A stretch of DNA of 64,000 bases from Symbiodinium natans (taxonomy: Eukaryota; Sar; Dinophyceae; Suessiales; Symbiodiniaceae), in contig CAJNDS010002213.1 in NCBI GenBank assembly GCA_905221605.1, positions 124,001 to 188,000 of the forward strand, read 5' to 3'. Shown in pieces: positions 45,322-54,138 of this stretch. The notes beneath the pieces are model-generated. The model was not told the DNA's origin. It saw only the letters and a list, made by a program, of their open reading frames with translations, and made no database searches. The translations under genes and the position numbers were made by a program. The first letter of the stretch is position 1. The number at the start of each line of letters is the position of its first letter.

Positions 45322-45457
45322 ACACATGGTCCCTTTATAATATGGGCCCTTCAATGGGGACCGCTTACATACCCCTCTTCTACCCTATACAACCCAAGGG
45401 CCCATACTCCAGAACCCTTTAACGGCGGTAAAGGACCATATTCAGGGCCCATGTAAC
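45322..45457. mobile_element. MITE-like element, GGGCCCATA family
   Basis: Shares ACAACCCAAGGGCCCATACT and GAACCC...GGTAA with 63450-63568, with ATGGTCCCT / AGGGCCCATG near the ends. Inverted ends are imperfect. Confidence 0.45.
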
Positions 45458-45503
45458 TTCCCTAACCCTAAACCCTAAACCCTAAACCCTAAACCCTAAA
45501 CCC

Positions 45504-45632
45504 TCAGAGAGGGGGTAACTGCTGCCAGCCAGGCGGAAGTGAGAGCCGCAGCAGCTCCTGCGGCCACTACCCGACGATCGTCACAGCTTGGGGGCTCGCT
45601 GGGGTTGCAGAGGCTCAGGCCTTACAGACAGG
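45504..45632. other. Exon-like island, strand undecided
   Basis: Plus frame ASQAEVRAAAAPAATTRRSS and minus frame CDDRRVVAAGAAAALTSAWL are both open and well biased. C-rich repeats lie left and G-rich right. Confidence 0.35.
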
Positions 45633-45646
45633 GGTTAGGGTTTAGG

Positions 45647-45773
45647 GTTTAGGGTTTAGGGTTTAGGGTTTAGGGTTTAGGGTTTAGGGTTTAGGGTTTA
45701 GGGTTTAGGGTTTAGGGTTTAGGGTTTAGGGTTTAGGGTTTAGGGTTTAGGGTTTAGGGTTTAGGGTTTAGGG
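45647..45773. repeat. TTTAGGG array
   Basis: Eighteen consecutive perfect units. Confidence 0.97.
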
Positions 45774-45781
45774 GGGGGCAC

Positions 45782-45885
45782 TTTGTGTCGTGCATCCTAG
45801 CCGGCTTGTTCAACAACAGCAGCAGTACTCGTATGCAGAAAGGCGGAGTACGACTACAACCTCGACAGGGCAACCTTTGCGCGGA
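45782..45885 (+). CDS. Exon-like island
   Basis: Plus frame HFVSCILAGLFNNSSSTRMQ, continuing KGGVRLQPRQGNLCAD up to a MITE. Unrecognised. Confidence 0.3.
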
Positions 45886-45889
45886 TCCT

Positions 45890-45997
45890 TTGGTAGCCCA
45901 GTGACCATACTATCATGAGGGCACCCTTTTGGAGGTTGGTTACTTGCGTAGGGACCTTGAACCAAAAAAAGGGAAGAGGGTACCACTGGGCTACCAA
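45890..45997. mobile_element. MITE, TTGGTAGCCCAGT family
   Basis: Inverted ends TTGGTAGCCCAGTG and CACTGGGCTACCAA. GATCCT lies just left and GATCCT just right, a likely target-site duplication. Other members: 47902-48196, 51651-51776, 62759-62872. Confidence 0.75.
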
Positions 45998-46045
45998 GAT
46001 CCTACATCTATAGGGGGCTCTGTCCTTCAAAGTCGTGTAAGTTGT

Positions 46046-46180
46046 AGTCTGGGAGAACGGGCGAACGACTATGAAAAAAAACGAGATGAACGCCCTCGGT
46101 TCAAGAGGGAACCTGACCCCGTCACAGACAAGAAAGAGGGGGAGCAACTGCAATTTCCTGCAATCGACCCTAAGCCCTGA
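46046..46180 (+). CDS. Possible terminal exon, highly charged
   Basis: Plus frame reads ERANDYEKKRDERPRFKREP, continues to LQFPAIDPKP and ends in TGA. It is rich in Lys, Arg and Glu. The repeat-derived stop is typical of this window. Confidence 0.35.
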   Translation, partial: SLGERANDYEKKRDERPRFKREPDPVTDKKEGEQLQFPAIDPKP

Positions 46181-46323
46181 AAACCCTCCACCTTTTTTCT
46201 GTAGGCTCTTATGATACAATCCCTTCTAGGAGTGCCCTTTTGGGTTTTGAGAAAACCCTCTACCTAAACCCTAAACCCTTTATGGGATTCTTGGGGTTTG
46301 GGGTTTGGGGTGTGGGGTGTGGG

Positions 46324-48940
46324 GTCTAAAGTGCTGGTGAAGGGACCGGGTCTTCGTTCTGAGCGAAGAGAAGGCTACATGCGATCCCGCGCCCAGCCAG
46401 TGGACAGGTGGCTCCTGCTGCCATTCCTCCAGCTACTTTGGACGCCGAGCTCTTCGCGCGTCCTTGGCACAAAGCCCTCACCCCAAATCCTTAATCGCCC
46501 TAAGCCCTGAATGCCATGGCCGGTCATATCCCCTGAATCCAGTACCCCGAGGTGACCCCCGCAGCTCCCCCTTCATCATTATTGAAGTCAAAGCTCGGGG
46601 TTTTGTTTTTTTTGGATCATCATGCAAGCCCAGGTTCGTGGAGCTTGAGGGGTATTGGCTTTCACGAGTTGTTGTGGGTTTGGGGCAAGAGAGAGAGGCA
46701 AAGGGCCCCGTCAACATATGTTTCACCATGGTATATCCTCACCCCCCCACCCCCCCCACCCCCTCCCCTTGCCTACGACTACTGCTGTGCCCACCGCCCA
46801 GATGTTCCTCGCAGCGTTCACCCTCCGAAGATCTAGACTCCAAACCCTAAACCCTAAACCCAAAGCAACCACCCAAGGGGTTGCAAAATTCGAAGGGTGG
46901 TGGTGCTTGATGTCACAGCATGTACAGTTTTATGGAACCCCTAAACCCTAAACCCTAAACCCTAAACCCTAAACCCTAAACCCTAAACCCTAAACCCTAA
47001 ACCCTAAACCCTAAACCCTAAACCCAAACCCTAAACCCTAAACCCTAAACCCTAAACCCCAAACCCCAAACCCTAAACCCTAAACCCTAAACCCTAAACC
47101 CTAAACCCTAAGCAAGCCAAGAACTTGTACAAGATGCGGCGTTGCAGGGCTTAGTGCATAAGGTTTAGGCGAAACCATGGCCCGAAACCCTTGGAACTCT
47201 ACACTCCCAATGGCTCCCGAAACCTTCAAGTTTAGGGTTTAGGGTTTAGGGCTTAGGGCTCTTAGGGCTTCAGGTATCGCCTACAGGGTTTCAGAGGCCA
47301 GAGCGTTCGCTGCGACAGCGGTTGCTGCATGTCTGTACCTGTCGGTAGAGATCACCGGATCGGCGTTGGGACTTAGAAAGGTCTGTATTGACCGGCAGAT
47401 CTCAGGAATGGGTACCCCCCCCCCCCCCCACCGCCTTCAAAGAGAAGAAGGAGAAAACAAAGCCGAAACCTACATTCTGACACCTGATATCCTGTAATTC
47501 TTAAACTCTATCCTGAAACTTACATCCTGAACCCTGCCAGCCTTCTAAGCACTTACAAAACTTTATAAGCACTATCATAAGCCCTAGCCCCTACAAAGGA
47601 ATCCGGTTCCTAGCGTGTACAACCACGATGAGCCAGCTTCTCGTTGCGAACAGTTTTAAGATCTAGAGTAACCTGCTAGCCCAACAACCATATCATAAAC
47701 CCTAAACCCTAAACCCTTTGTTGGGGTTGGGTACTTTAGAAGGGATCTAGATGTGCAAAAAGTGCATCACTGGGCTACGAAGCTTAAAGGGACAGGGTTG
47801 ACCCTACACCCTAAACCCTAAACCCCAAACCCCCTAAACCCTAAACCCCCTAAACCCTAAACCCTACGATAGGTGTAAGTCTTCACGCCGCAGTCCACCA
47901 CTAGGCTGCCCAGTAACCAATTTCGCTTAAAGGGGGGTGTAGAAGGGAACCGAACCCCCCCGCCCGAAAGAAAAAAACCAAAAATGTGTATGCATAAATA
48001 TACACACGTATACATATATATTTATATATATATGTATAGAGTAACAACAATAATAATAGTAAATAGAAAACAAATAAATAAATAAATATATATATATACA
48101 TATATATAACGAATAAACGAATAAATAAACAGTCATAATGAAAAAAACGATAAATCACAAAAAATGACTGAGGGTACTACTGGGCTGGGCTACCAAGCCA
48201 CCAGGTACACAGACCTCAGGGTTTGGGTTTTGGGAGCCGAGATTGGAGTTTCTGACGTGTTTTGTCTGGCCTTGGGGACCATACTGTTAGGGTTTAGGGT
48301 TTAGGTTTAGGGTTTAGGGAGGTTGATAAGGTTGAGCTCTTGCGGTACTTAGGTGCAGGATTATGAGGTTCAGGGCCCTACAACCTCAAACCCTGAACCG
48401 TTAAAGCTCACGAAGCACATAGTCCAACCCCTAGCCCTAACCCACTCGCCTCCCTGGGGTACAAGATCTGCCTGCAAACCTCTCAGCTCCATTTTCTGTT
48501 GGGATATGAAGGTAGGTAACGAGTCAATTGAGGGGTGAGGGCCTTAGGGGTACATCTTTTCGCAACCAAGTCCAGTGAGAATTGACAATGGGGTTGGGAC
48601 TTTTCCATACTGCTGCAGCCTTGATTCTGCTCAGGCTATCTGAGAAGGCCCCAATTGGGGTCAGAATCAGAAGCATTCAGAAGGCTCGCCGTTATCTGCA
48701 TCGCTCGGCGGAAAAATGCAAACGCACGGGTGGGCAGGGGGGTGGCGGGGGTTGGAGTGACAAAGGGGCGAATCACATCGGGTACCCAGATCCATGTACA
48801 GGAAACTCAAAAAACTCGCCCAAGTGAGAGAACATTGGGATTACAAGCAGGCCCGCCGTCCCCCGCCTCCACCCAGCTAGAAGTAGGGGCAGAAGGGCCC
48901 TTGAAGAGTAGGCTTAGGTTTAGGGTTAAAATTAAATAAT
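46324..48940 (+). CDS. Further plus-strand exons, possibly one membrane protein gene
   Basis: Candidate exons in order: about 46324-46480 (SKVLVKGPGLRSERREGYMR, WLLLPFLQLLW), about 46560-46735 (SSPFIIIEVKARGF), 47287-47380 (VSEARAFAATAVAACLYLSV; donor AAAG|GTCTGT), about 48231-48290 (AEIGVSDVFCLALGTILL), 48322-48352 (VDKVELLRYL; donor TTAG|GTGCAG), about 48610-48735 (ALILLRLSEKAPIGVRIRSI). Several are hydrophobic, suggesting a membrane protein. No family is recognised and the joins are not proven. Confidence 0.35.
46938..47111. repeat. CCCTAAA array
   Basis: About two dozen units with a few CCCCAAA variants. Confidence 0.95.
47902..48196. mobile_element. Expanded MITE, TTGGTAGCCCAGT family
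   Basis: Left end TAGGCTGCCCAGTAACC and right end GGTACTACTGGGCTGGGCTACC match the family. A 170-bp AT-rich microsatellite (about 47985-48165) lies inside. Confidence 0.6.
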
Positions 48941-48989
48941 AAATTAGGTTTCCGGGCCCTTCGCTAGATTTGGCATATAACGGGGCTTA

Positions 48990-49090
48990 AGAATTGGGGC
49001 CCCTCTATTTTTCATTTTTGGACCACCAAGGTTCTAGGGTGAGACGGCGAAGCTTGCGAGGTGCCAAACTTGTTAGCACCCTGACTTTCA
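48990..49090 (-). CDS. Possible terminal exon
   Basis: Minus frame PPSSPLKVRVLTSLAPRKLR, then RLTLEPWWSKNEK and TAG. It lies downstream of the DRICIHQ gene. It could be an alternative 3' exon (that gene has GTAGAG near its stop) or a separate gene. Confidence 0.25.
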
Positions 49091-49308
49091 ACGGACTAGA
49101 TGGCGGTTGACCCTAAACCCTAAACCCTTTTTACCCTACGCCCCTGAGCCCCCCAACCCCAAACCCCTCAAACCTTATGCCTACTGCTTCCAATGGCATC
49201 CTACAGCCTTTGCATGCGTTTAGAGTGTAGGGTTGAGGGCTTAGGTTTGAGGGTTCATGCTGAGACGCCGGCCCGCCGGCAAGCATTATGCACTTGAAGG
49301 CTCATGGG

Positions 49309-49421
49309 TATATGGGTGGTTGTCAACATTATGATCCCTTTTGGGGTACCCTAATAAATACTAGGTGCCGTCTCATAATAGGGATCCACAAAGGGACCAC
49401 AATTTTGACAGCCGCCCATAT
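49309..49421. mobile_element. MITE, CATATGGGTGGTTGTC family (complete)
   Basis: Inverted ends ATATGGGTGGTTGTCAA and TTGACAGCCGCCCATAT, about 113 bp. It lies 5 bp beyond the stop of the DRICIHQ gene, so it may supply its 3' UTR. Confidence 0.75.
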
Positions 49422-49425
49422 GGCA

Positions 49426-52400
49426 TTACAGCTCTACTGAGTCTTCTGGCACTTGGTATTGCCGTGCCGGACCAACTTCATCTGCAGAGCCGTAGCCGAT
49501 AGGCCCAAGTGACTCCAAACCCTGAAAACCGTGCATTGCTTCAAAGTTCTTTTCTTGAATGCGAAGAATCATCCACACACCACCGGCGAGTAGGATCGAA
49601 ATACTCCCAAACGTGTGAAGCGGCAAATGTTGCAAGAACTGACCGCCAATTGACATGGCCGAAAGGAGCAGCGAGACCAGGAACGATTTGAAATGATCCA
49701 GGCACTGCGGCTTCAACTGCCGGCGAGAATGCCGTGCCATAAGCAGCGTAAACGCGAAGATCAGGGGAAAGGTCACCAGCCACCACACCAATCCGTACCC
49801 CAGATACATGGCAGCCTTGTCCCAGAGACCGAGTCGGGCGCGTGCTGCTGCAATGTCCAGGAATCCCCAGAACAGAGGAGCAGAGCCCACGAGTAACCAT
49901 CTGTATGGAAACAGCAATCCTGGAGCCAGACCCGAAGTCAAATCTGAAGTGAACAGCAATGCCCTTACCTGCACTAGACGATTCCGTAAAGCCCCGGCAT
50001 GGGCCTTAAATGCAATGAAACCCTAGACCCTAGACCCTAAACCGTAAACTTCTAAACCCTAAACCCTAAACCCTAAGCCCTAAGCCCTAAGCCCTAAGCC
50101 CTAAGCCCTAAGCCCTAAACCCTAAACCCTAAACCCTAAACCCTAAACCCTAAACCCTAAACCCTAAACCCTAAACCCTAAACCCTAAACCCTAAACCCT
50201 AAACCCCAAGTCAAGAGGGATCTAGAGTCCACCCAGCTGGCGATAGAGCAGGTGCTTGACGCCGGACTTCACCACTTCTTCGAACTTCTGCGCAGATCCA
50301 AACCAGTTCCGCACACACTGCAAGACCACCTTTGGGGACGAATCGCAAAGAAGCTGCTATGGTTTAGGGTTTAGGGTTTAGGGTTTAGGGTTTAGGGTTT
50401 AGGGTTTAGGGTTTAGGGTTTAGGGTTTAGGGTTTAGGGTTTAGGGTTTAGGGTTAGGTTTAGGGTTTAGGGTTTAGGGTTTAGGGTTTAGGGTTTAGGG
50501 TTTAGGGTTTAGGGTTTAGGGTTTAGGGTTTAGGGTTTAGGGTTTAGGGTTTAGGGTTTAGGGTTTAGGGTTTAGGGTTTAGGGTTTAGGGTTTAGATTT
50601 TAGATTTTAGGGTTTAGGGCTTGTTTGCAGTGCTCTTTAGGGCGCAGGGATTGACTTCTAGGGTTCTTGCACCCGGGAGGGATCTGGACCTCGCGGTCAC
50701 AAAGCCTGTTGCCACTCGTGTGCCCCACATCGCAGCAATTGCAGCGTGCATCCCGAACTGTGAACTCGCCGAGTTGCTCGAGCATTCTCTCAGTGTCGCG
50801 ATAGTGCGTGCGCAGGACTGCCGCTGCAAAATGAAGAGGCGCATCGCGCTCCCGTCAACATCGCAACACTCCATGCATCGACAGACTCCATGAAGGTAAA
50901 CATAACAAAGCTCATCCACATGCCAAAGCCCACGCACAAAATGCATGGGGCCATTACACTTGGCCTCAGAAAAACCTGCCGCCGCTTTGTCGTGGCTCGC
51001 CATGTATGCACCCAGTTCTAGCAGGCACCATAAGCGTTGAACGTACGTCGTGTCCCACACGAGAAGAAATGAGCTCGAACGCTTGAGAAACGCGCCGAAG
51101 CTCATAATGACGAGAAGAAATGAGCTCGAACGCTTGAGAAACGCGCCGATGCTCATAATGCCTTCTGACTTCAGGTTGGCGTCGGTTTGGTGGATGCAGA
51201 TTCGATCAAGGAACACGCTGCGCGCGCAGCGCCATGAAAATAGTGTGATAGCAAATGCCAGTCCCCCAAAGATGGCCGACCATGGCGCCAGAACTATCTG
51301 GTACTCTTCCTCCTCGTGGTCCAGCAGCAACGCAGGTTGCACCTCTGCCCATTCTCGGACCCCAAGGAGCATGGACAGCAAACAGACGCATGCTGGATCC
51401 CAAAGTTCTCCCAGTTGAAGCACAACAAAAGAGGACCCCACACAAACGCCTAAACCCACAGAGGCACAGAATGTAACTCCTACTGCGTCTGGGGCCAGAA
51501 CCCTCCAACGTGGATCCCAAACCCTGACCCCTAAGCACCCCCAATATAGGGGGTCGGAAGAATCACGAACAGTATTCCCTTTATGGTCCCTCTATAGTCA
51601 TACAGCAAAAACCCTCAAAGCCCTATTCAAATTCTTAAGGCCCTTATCTAGGCTGCCCAGTAACCTAGGCTTACAAAGGGTGCCCTTTTTTGCTTAAAGG
51701 GGTTTATAAGGGAACCTAAACCCCCCCCCCAAAAAAAAAAAAAAAAAAGGGAATAAGGGTACTACTGGGCATCCTAGTTCTACTAAACCCTGCCAAGTCT
51801 CCATCCCTGGTAAGATCTCCAGGGTGTGCAGCCAGCACGCCAGAAGCGCCTCAGAAAGCCGGTACAAGTATTGAGGGTTGGGTGAGTTGGGTTTGGGGGA
51901 ACCCTGAACCCTGAACCCCAAACCCCAAACCCCAAACCCTAAACCCTAAACCCTAAACCCCAACGACCGAGCAGAAGCGGAGTGTTGGGGGCTTGACGGG
52001 CTGAGGACTGAAATGCGAAACCCTGCACCTCTTATCACCTGTTTGCTGAAGGGTTGTATGGGCATCCCGGGCTTTTAGGGTACTTGGGTTTAGGGTTTAG
52101 GGTTTAGGGTTTAGGGTTTAGGGTTTAGGGTTTAGGGTTTAGGGTTTAGGGTTTAGGGCATCCCGAAGCCCAAGGAATGTACAGAGCCACGGGGCCACGA
52201 ATGTGCCCAGAACTGTTGCTGCGGCGCCGTTATACAGCAACAGTAAGAGAAGTATCCTTGGTATCGTGTTAGGGTTTAGGGTTTAGGGTTTAGGGTTTAG
52301 GGTCTAGGGTTTGGGGTTTAGGGTTTAGGGTTTAGGATGCAAAGTTCTAGGGTTTAGGGTTAGAAAGGGCCTAAACCCTACACACTAAACCCGAAGAAGG

Positions 52401-53080
52401 TTTATACGTCTTCATGGCTTTGGGTTGGGCTTAAAGGTACTTCCCTATTACTAAGAGCTGGAAAGCAAAAACCCTAAACCCTAAACCCTAAACCCTACAC
52501 ACTACACCCTACACCCTACACCCTACACCCTACACCCTACACCCTAAACCCTAAACCCTAAACCCTAAACCCTAAAACTCAGAAACAGGGTCTTCGACCG
52601 CCGGTGGCCATGCCAACTGTGGCTCCAGAAGTCTTGGATGGAAGCTGCTGGAAAGCTGCGCCTGGGTTTATCGGGTTTAGGGTTTCGGTTTACAGGGTTT
52701 AGGGTTTGGGGTTTAGGGTTTGGGGTTTCAGGATACTCGTAGAACCCGCAGTCCTGCTCGCTGGGTTTGCTCCACAGGGGCCGGCCCCCACACTCCAAGG
52801 CTTGGGACGCAGTTGTCGCCCGGAGACAGTCAGGTCTGATTGGCTCCTTGGGCGGTTTAGGGTTTAGGGGTTTAGGGGTTTAGGGTTTAGGGGTTTAGGG
52901 TTTAGGGTTTGGGGTTTGGGGTTTGGGGTTTGGGGTTTGGGGTTTGGGGGCTTAAGGGCTTAGGGGTTTGCGGTTGGGGCTTGAGGGGCAGCAGCAGTGA
53001 AACGGCAGTGAAACTCACAGCGAGCCATGGTTCTCCCAGGGAATCGAACCGTGAAATTCAGCTGCTTCCAGCTGCTTCAG
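49426..53080 (-). CDS. DRICIHQ-family multi-pass membrane protein
   Basis: Function unknown. The family is, from memory, expanded in dinoflagellates. Exons: 53080-53019, 52835-52737, 52655-52587 (DFWSHSWHG), 52256-52163 (membrane helix LYNGAAATVLGTFV), 51849-51789, 51488-50690 (FLDRICIHQTDANL, WDTTYVQRLWCLLEL, then FTVRDARCNCCDVGHTSG), 50329-50233 (VLQCVRNWFGSAQKFEEVV) and 49919-49426 (WGFLDIAAARARL, helices, ends PEDSVEL TAA). All joins keep phase, two of them through probable non-GT or ambiguous sites. The total is about 590 codons, with the N-terminus open. The large exon needs two +1 shifts, near 50970 and 50850, and has an in-frame 51-bp duplication at 51060-51160. It is therefore either a damaged copy or carries sequence errors. 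The introns 50689-50330 and 50232-49920 are almost wholly telomere repeat. Confidence 0.82.
50026..50205. repeat. CCCTAAA / CCCTAAG array (intron 50232-49920)
   Basis: About two dozen units, with a block of CCCTAAG inside CCCTAAA. In sense orientation it is G-rich and follows the 50329-50233 exon. Confidence 0.97.
50361..50620. repeat. TTTAGGG array (intron 50689-50330)
   Basis: About thirty-three units, the longest array in the window, with one short unit near 50455. In sense orientation it is C-rich and precedes the 50329-50233 exon. Confidence 0.97.
51060..51160 (-). repeat. In-frame 51-bp tandem duplication
   Basis: Units 51060-51110 and 51111-51160 differ at one base and at the last position. 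They duplicate 17 residues (IMSIGAFLKRSSSFLLV) of the DRICIHQ domain. Confidence 0.9.
51545..51640. mobile_element. MITE-like element, GGGTCGGA...AGTATTCCC family
   Basis: Shares GGGTCGGA, ACAGTATTCCC-type and TTTATRGTCCCTCTATAGTC-type segments with about 2218-2320 and 60697-60808. Ends are poorly defined. Confidence 0.4.
51651..51776. mobile_element. MITE, TTGGTAGCCCAGT family (diverged)
   Basis: GGCTGCCCAGTAACCTAGG on the left and GTACTACTGGGCATCCTAG on the right are inverted. A C10-A18 homopolymer pair lies inside. Confidence 0.6.
52085..52158. repeat. TTTAGGG array
   Basis: About ten units within the intron after exon 52256-52163 of the DRICIHQ gene. Confidence 0.95.
52500..52575. repeat. 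CCCTACA variant block within CCCTAAA array
   Basis: Six or seven CCCTACA units between CCCTAAA units, another homogeneous variant block, in a DRICIHQ-gene intron. Confidence 0.9.
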
Positions 53081-53514
53081 CTTTGCCAACCCTAAACCCT
53101 AAACCCTGAGGTTGAGAGGGAACTTGACTGACGGAGAGAAAATAAGGTACAATTTTCAGGCCGCAAAAGCGCAACACCCTATGCCCTACTCTAGTGTACC
53201 ACCCTTGGTAGCACCCGCTATGCTTTGAATCCAGCTTCCCTCTTGTGCTAGCCGAAGCCAGGATATGCTGCATCCCCCAAGAGGGTCAGGAAAATTCAGG
53301 ATGTCACCAGAAGGGCTTTGGCTAGAATACTCTATACTACACGATACTGTAGCACAGTAAGGGGGTATGATGCCTCGACAAGAGGAGGCCAGAGTCTTGT
53401 TGGGGGCTCATGATACTCCAGCCTCAAAACCTGTAGTATCACAATATCGCAGGTCGCGTAGCTTGAGAGGATAAACCGCAGTGCAGAGTGCAGAACTCTG
53501 GCTCGGGGATGCTT

Positions 53515-53858
53515 CTAGGACCGAGACTCCATGGTCAACACCACGTCAACCATGCGTCTCATGAGGGCCTGCTCGTGAGGGCTTGGACGATCCTCTTCGC
53601 CACGCCCCATCGTGCGTGGACTTGGTTCGTGTGAAACTGGTACAGCCATATCAGGTTGGGTGACGTTGGCCATGGTGCAGCCGATGGGAATCGGTGCAAC
53701 GAGCGTCTCAAGCTGTCACTTGAGCCTAGAACTGCAGCGCTTGCGGGTACGTCAGGGCAGTTTGTGCCTGGGCCGGGGGGGGGGGGTCTGTCGACAAGCT
53801 CGAACTCTTTGGGGTCCGAACCCTTGCGCTTTGATGAAGCAGCACTGCGGTTCTGCAT
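53515..53858 (-). CDS. Unrecognised Arg/Pro-rich ORF
   Basis: ATG at 53858 (AGGATGC context) gives MQNRSAASSKRKGSDPKEFE, then a Pro-rich stretch over a G/C homopolymer (about 53775). A second frame continues from about 53717: LETLVAPIPIGCTMANV, GEEDRPSPHEQALMRRMVDV, ESRS, TAG. The frames join if 38 nt starting GTACCC and ending GACAG are removed, or if the homopolymer length is wrong. It begins about 80 bp after the DUF2256 stop, consistent with close tandem genes. Function unknown. Confidence 0.4.
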
Positions 53859-53939
53859 CCTCCACCCAAAGCTACTGAGCACACCCTAAACCATCAACCC
53901 TAAACCCTATAAACCCGCGCACCCCGAACCCTGGAGCCC

Positions 53940-54106
53940 TCAACGCCTAGAGGCCTGCAACACCTGTGCCCTACGAGAGGGTGGACTCTCAACACAAGGT
54001 GGGAAGACCTCATCCCAGCAGCGTTCCCACCTCAGGAAAAGCGGCTGCAGGGTTTGCGGGCAGGGGGAGGGAGATAGGGCGAGATGGAGACAGAAAAAGA
54101 AAGAAT

Positions 54107-54138
<32 letters not shown>

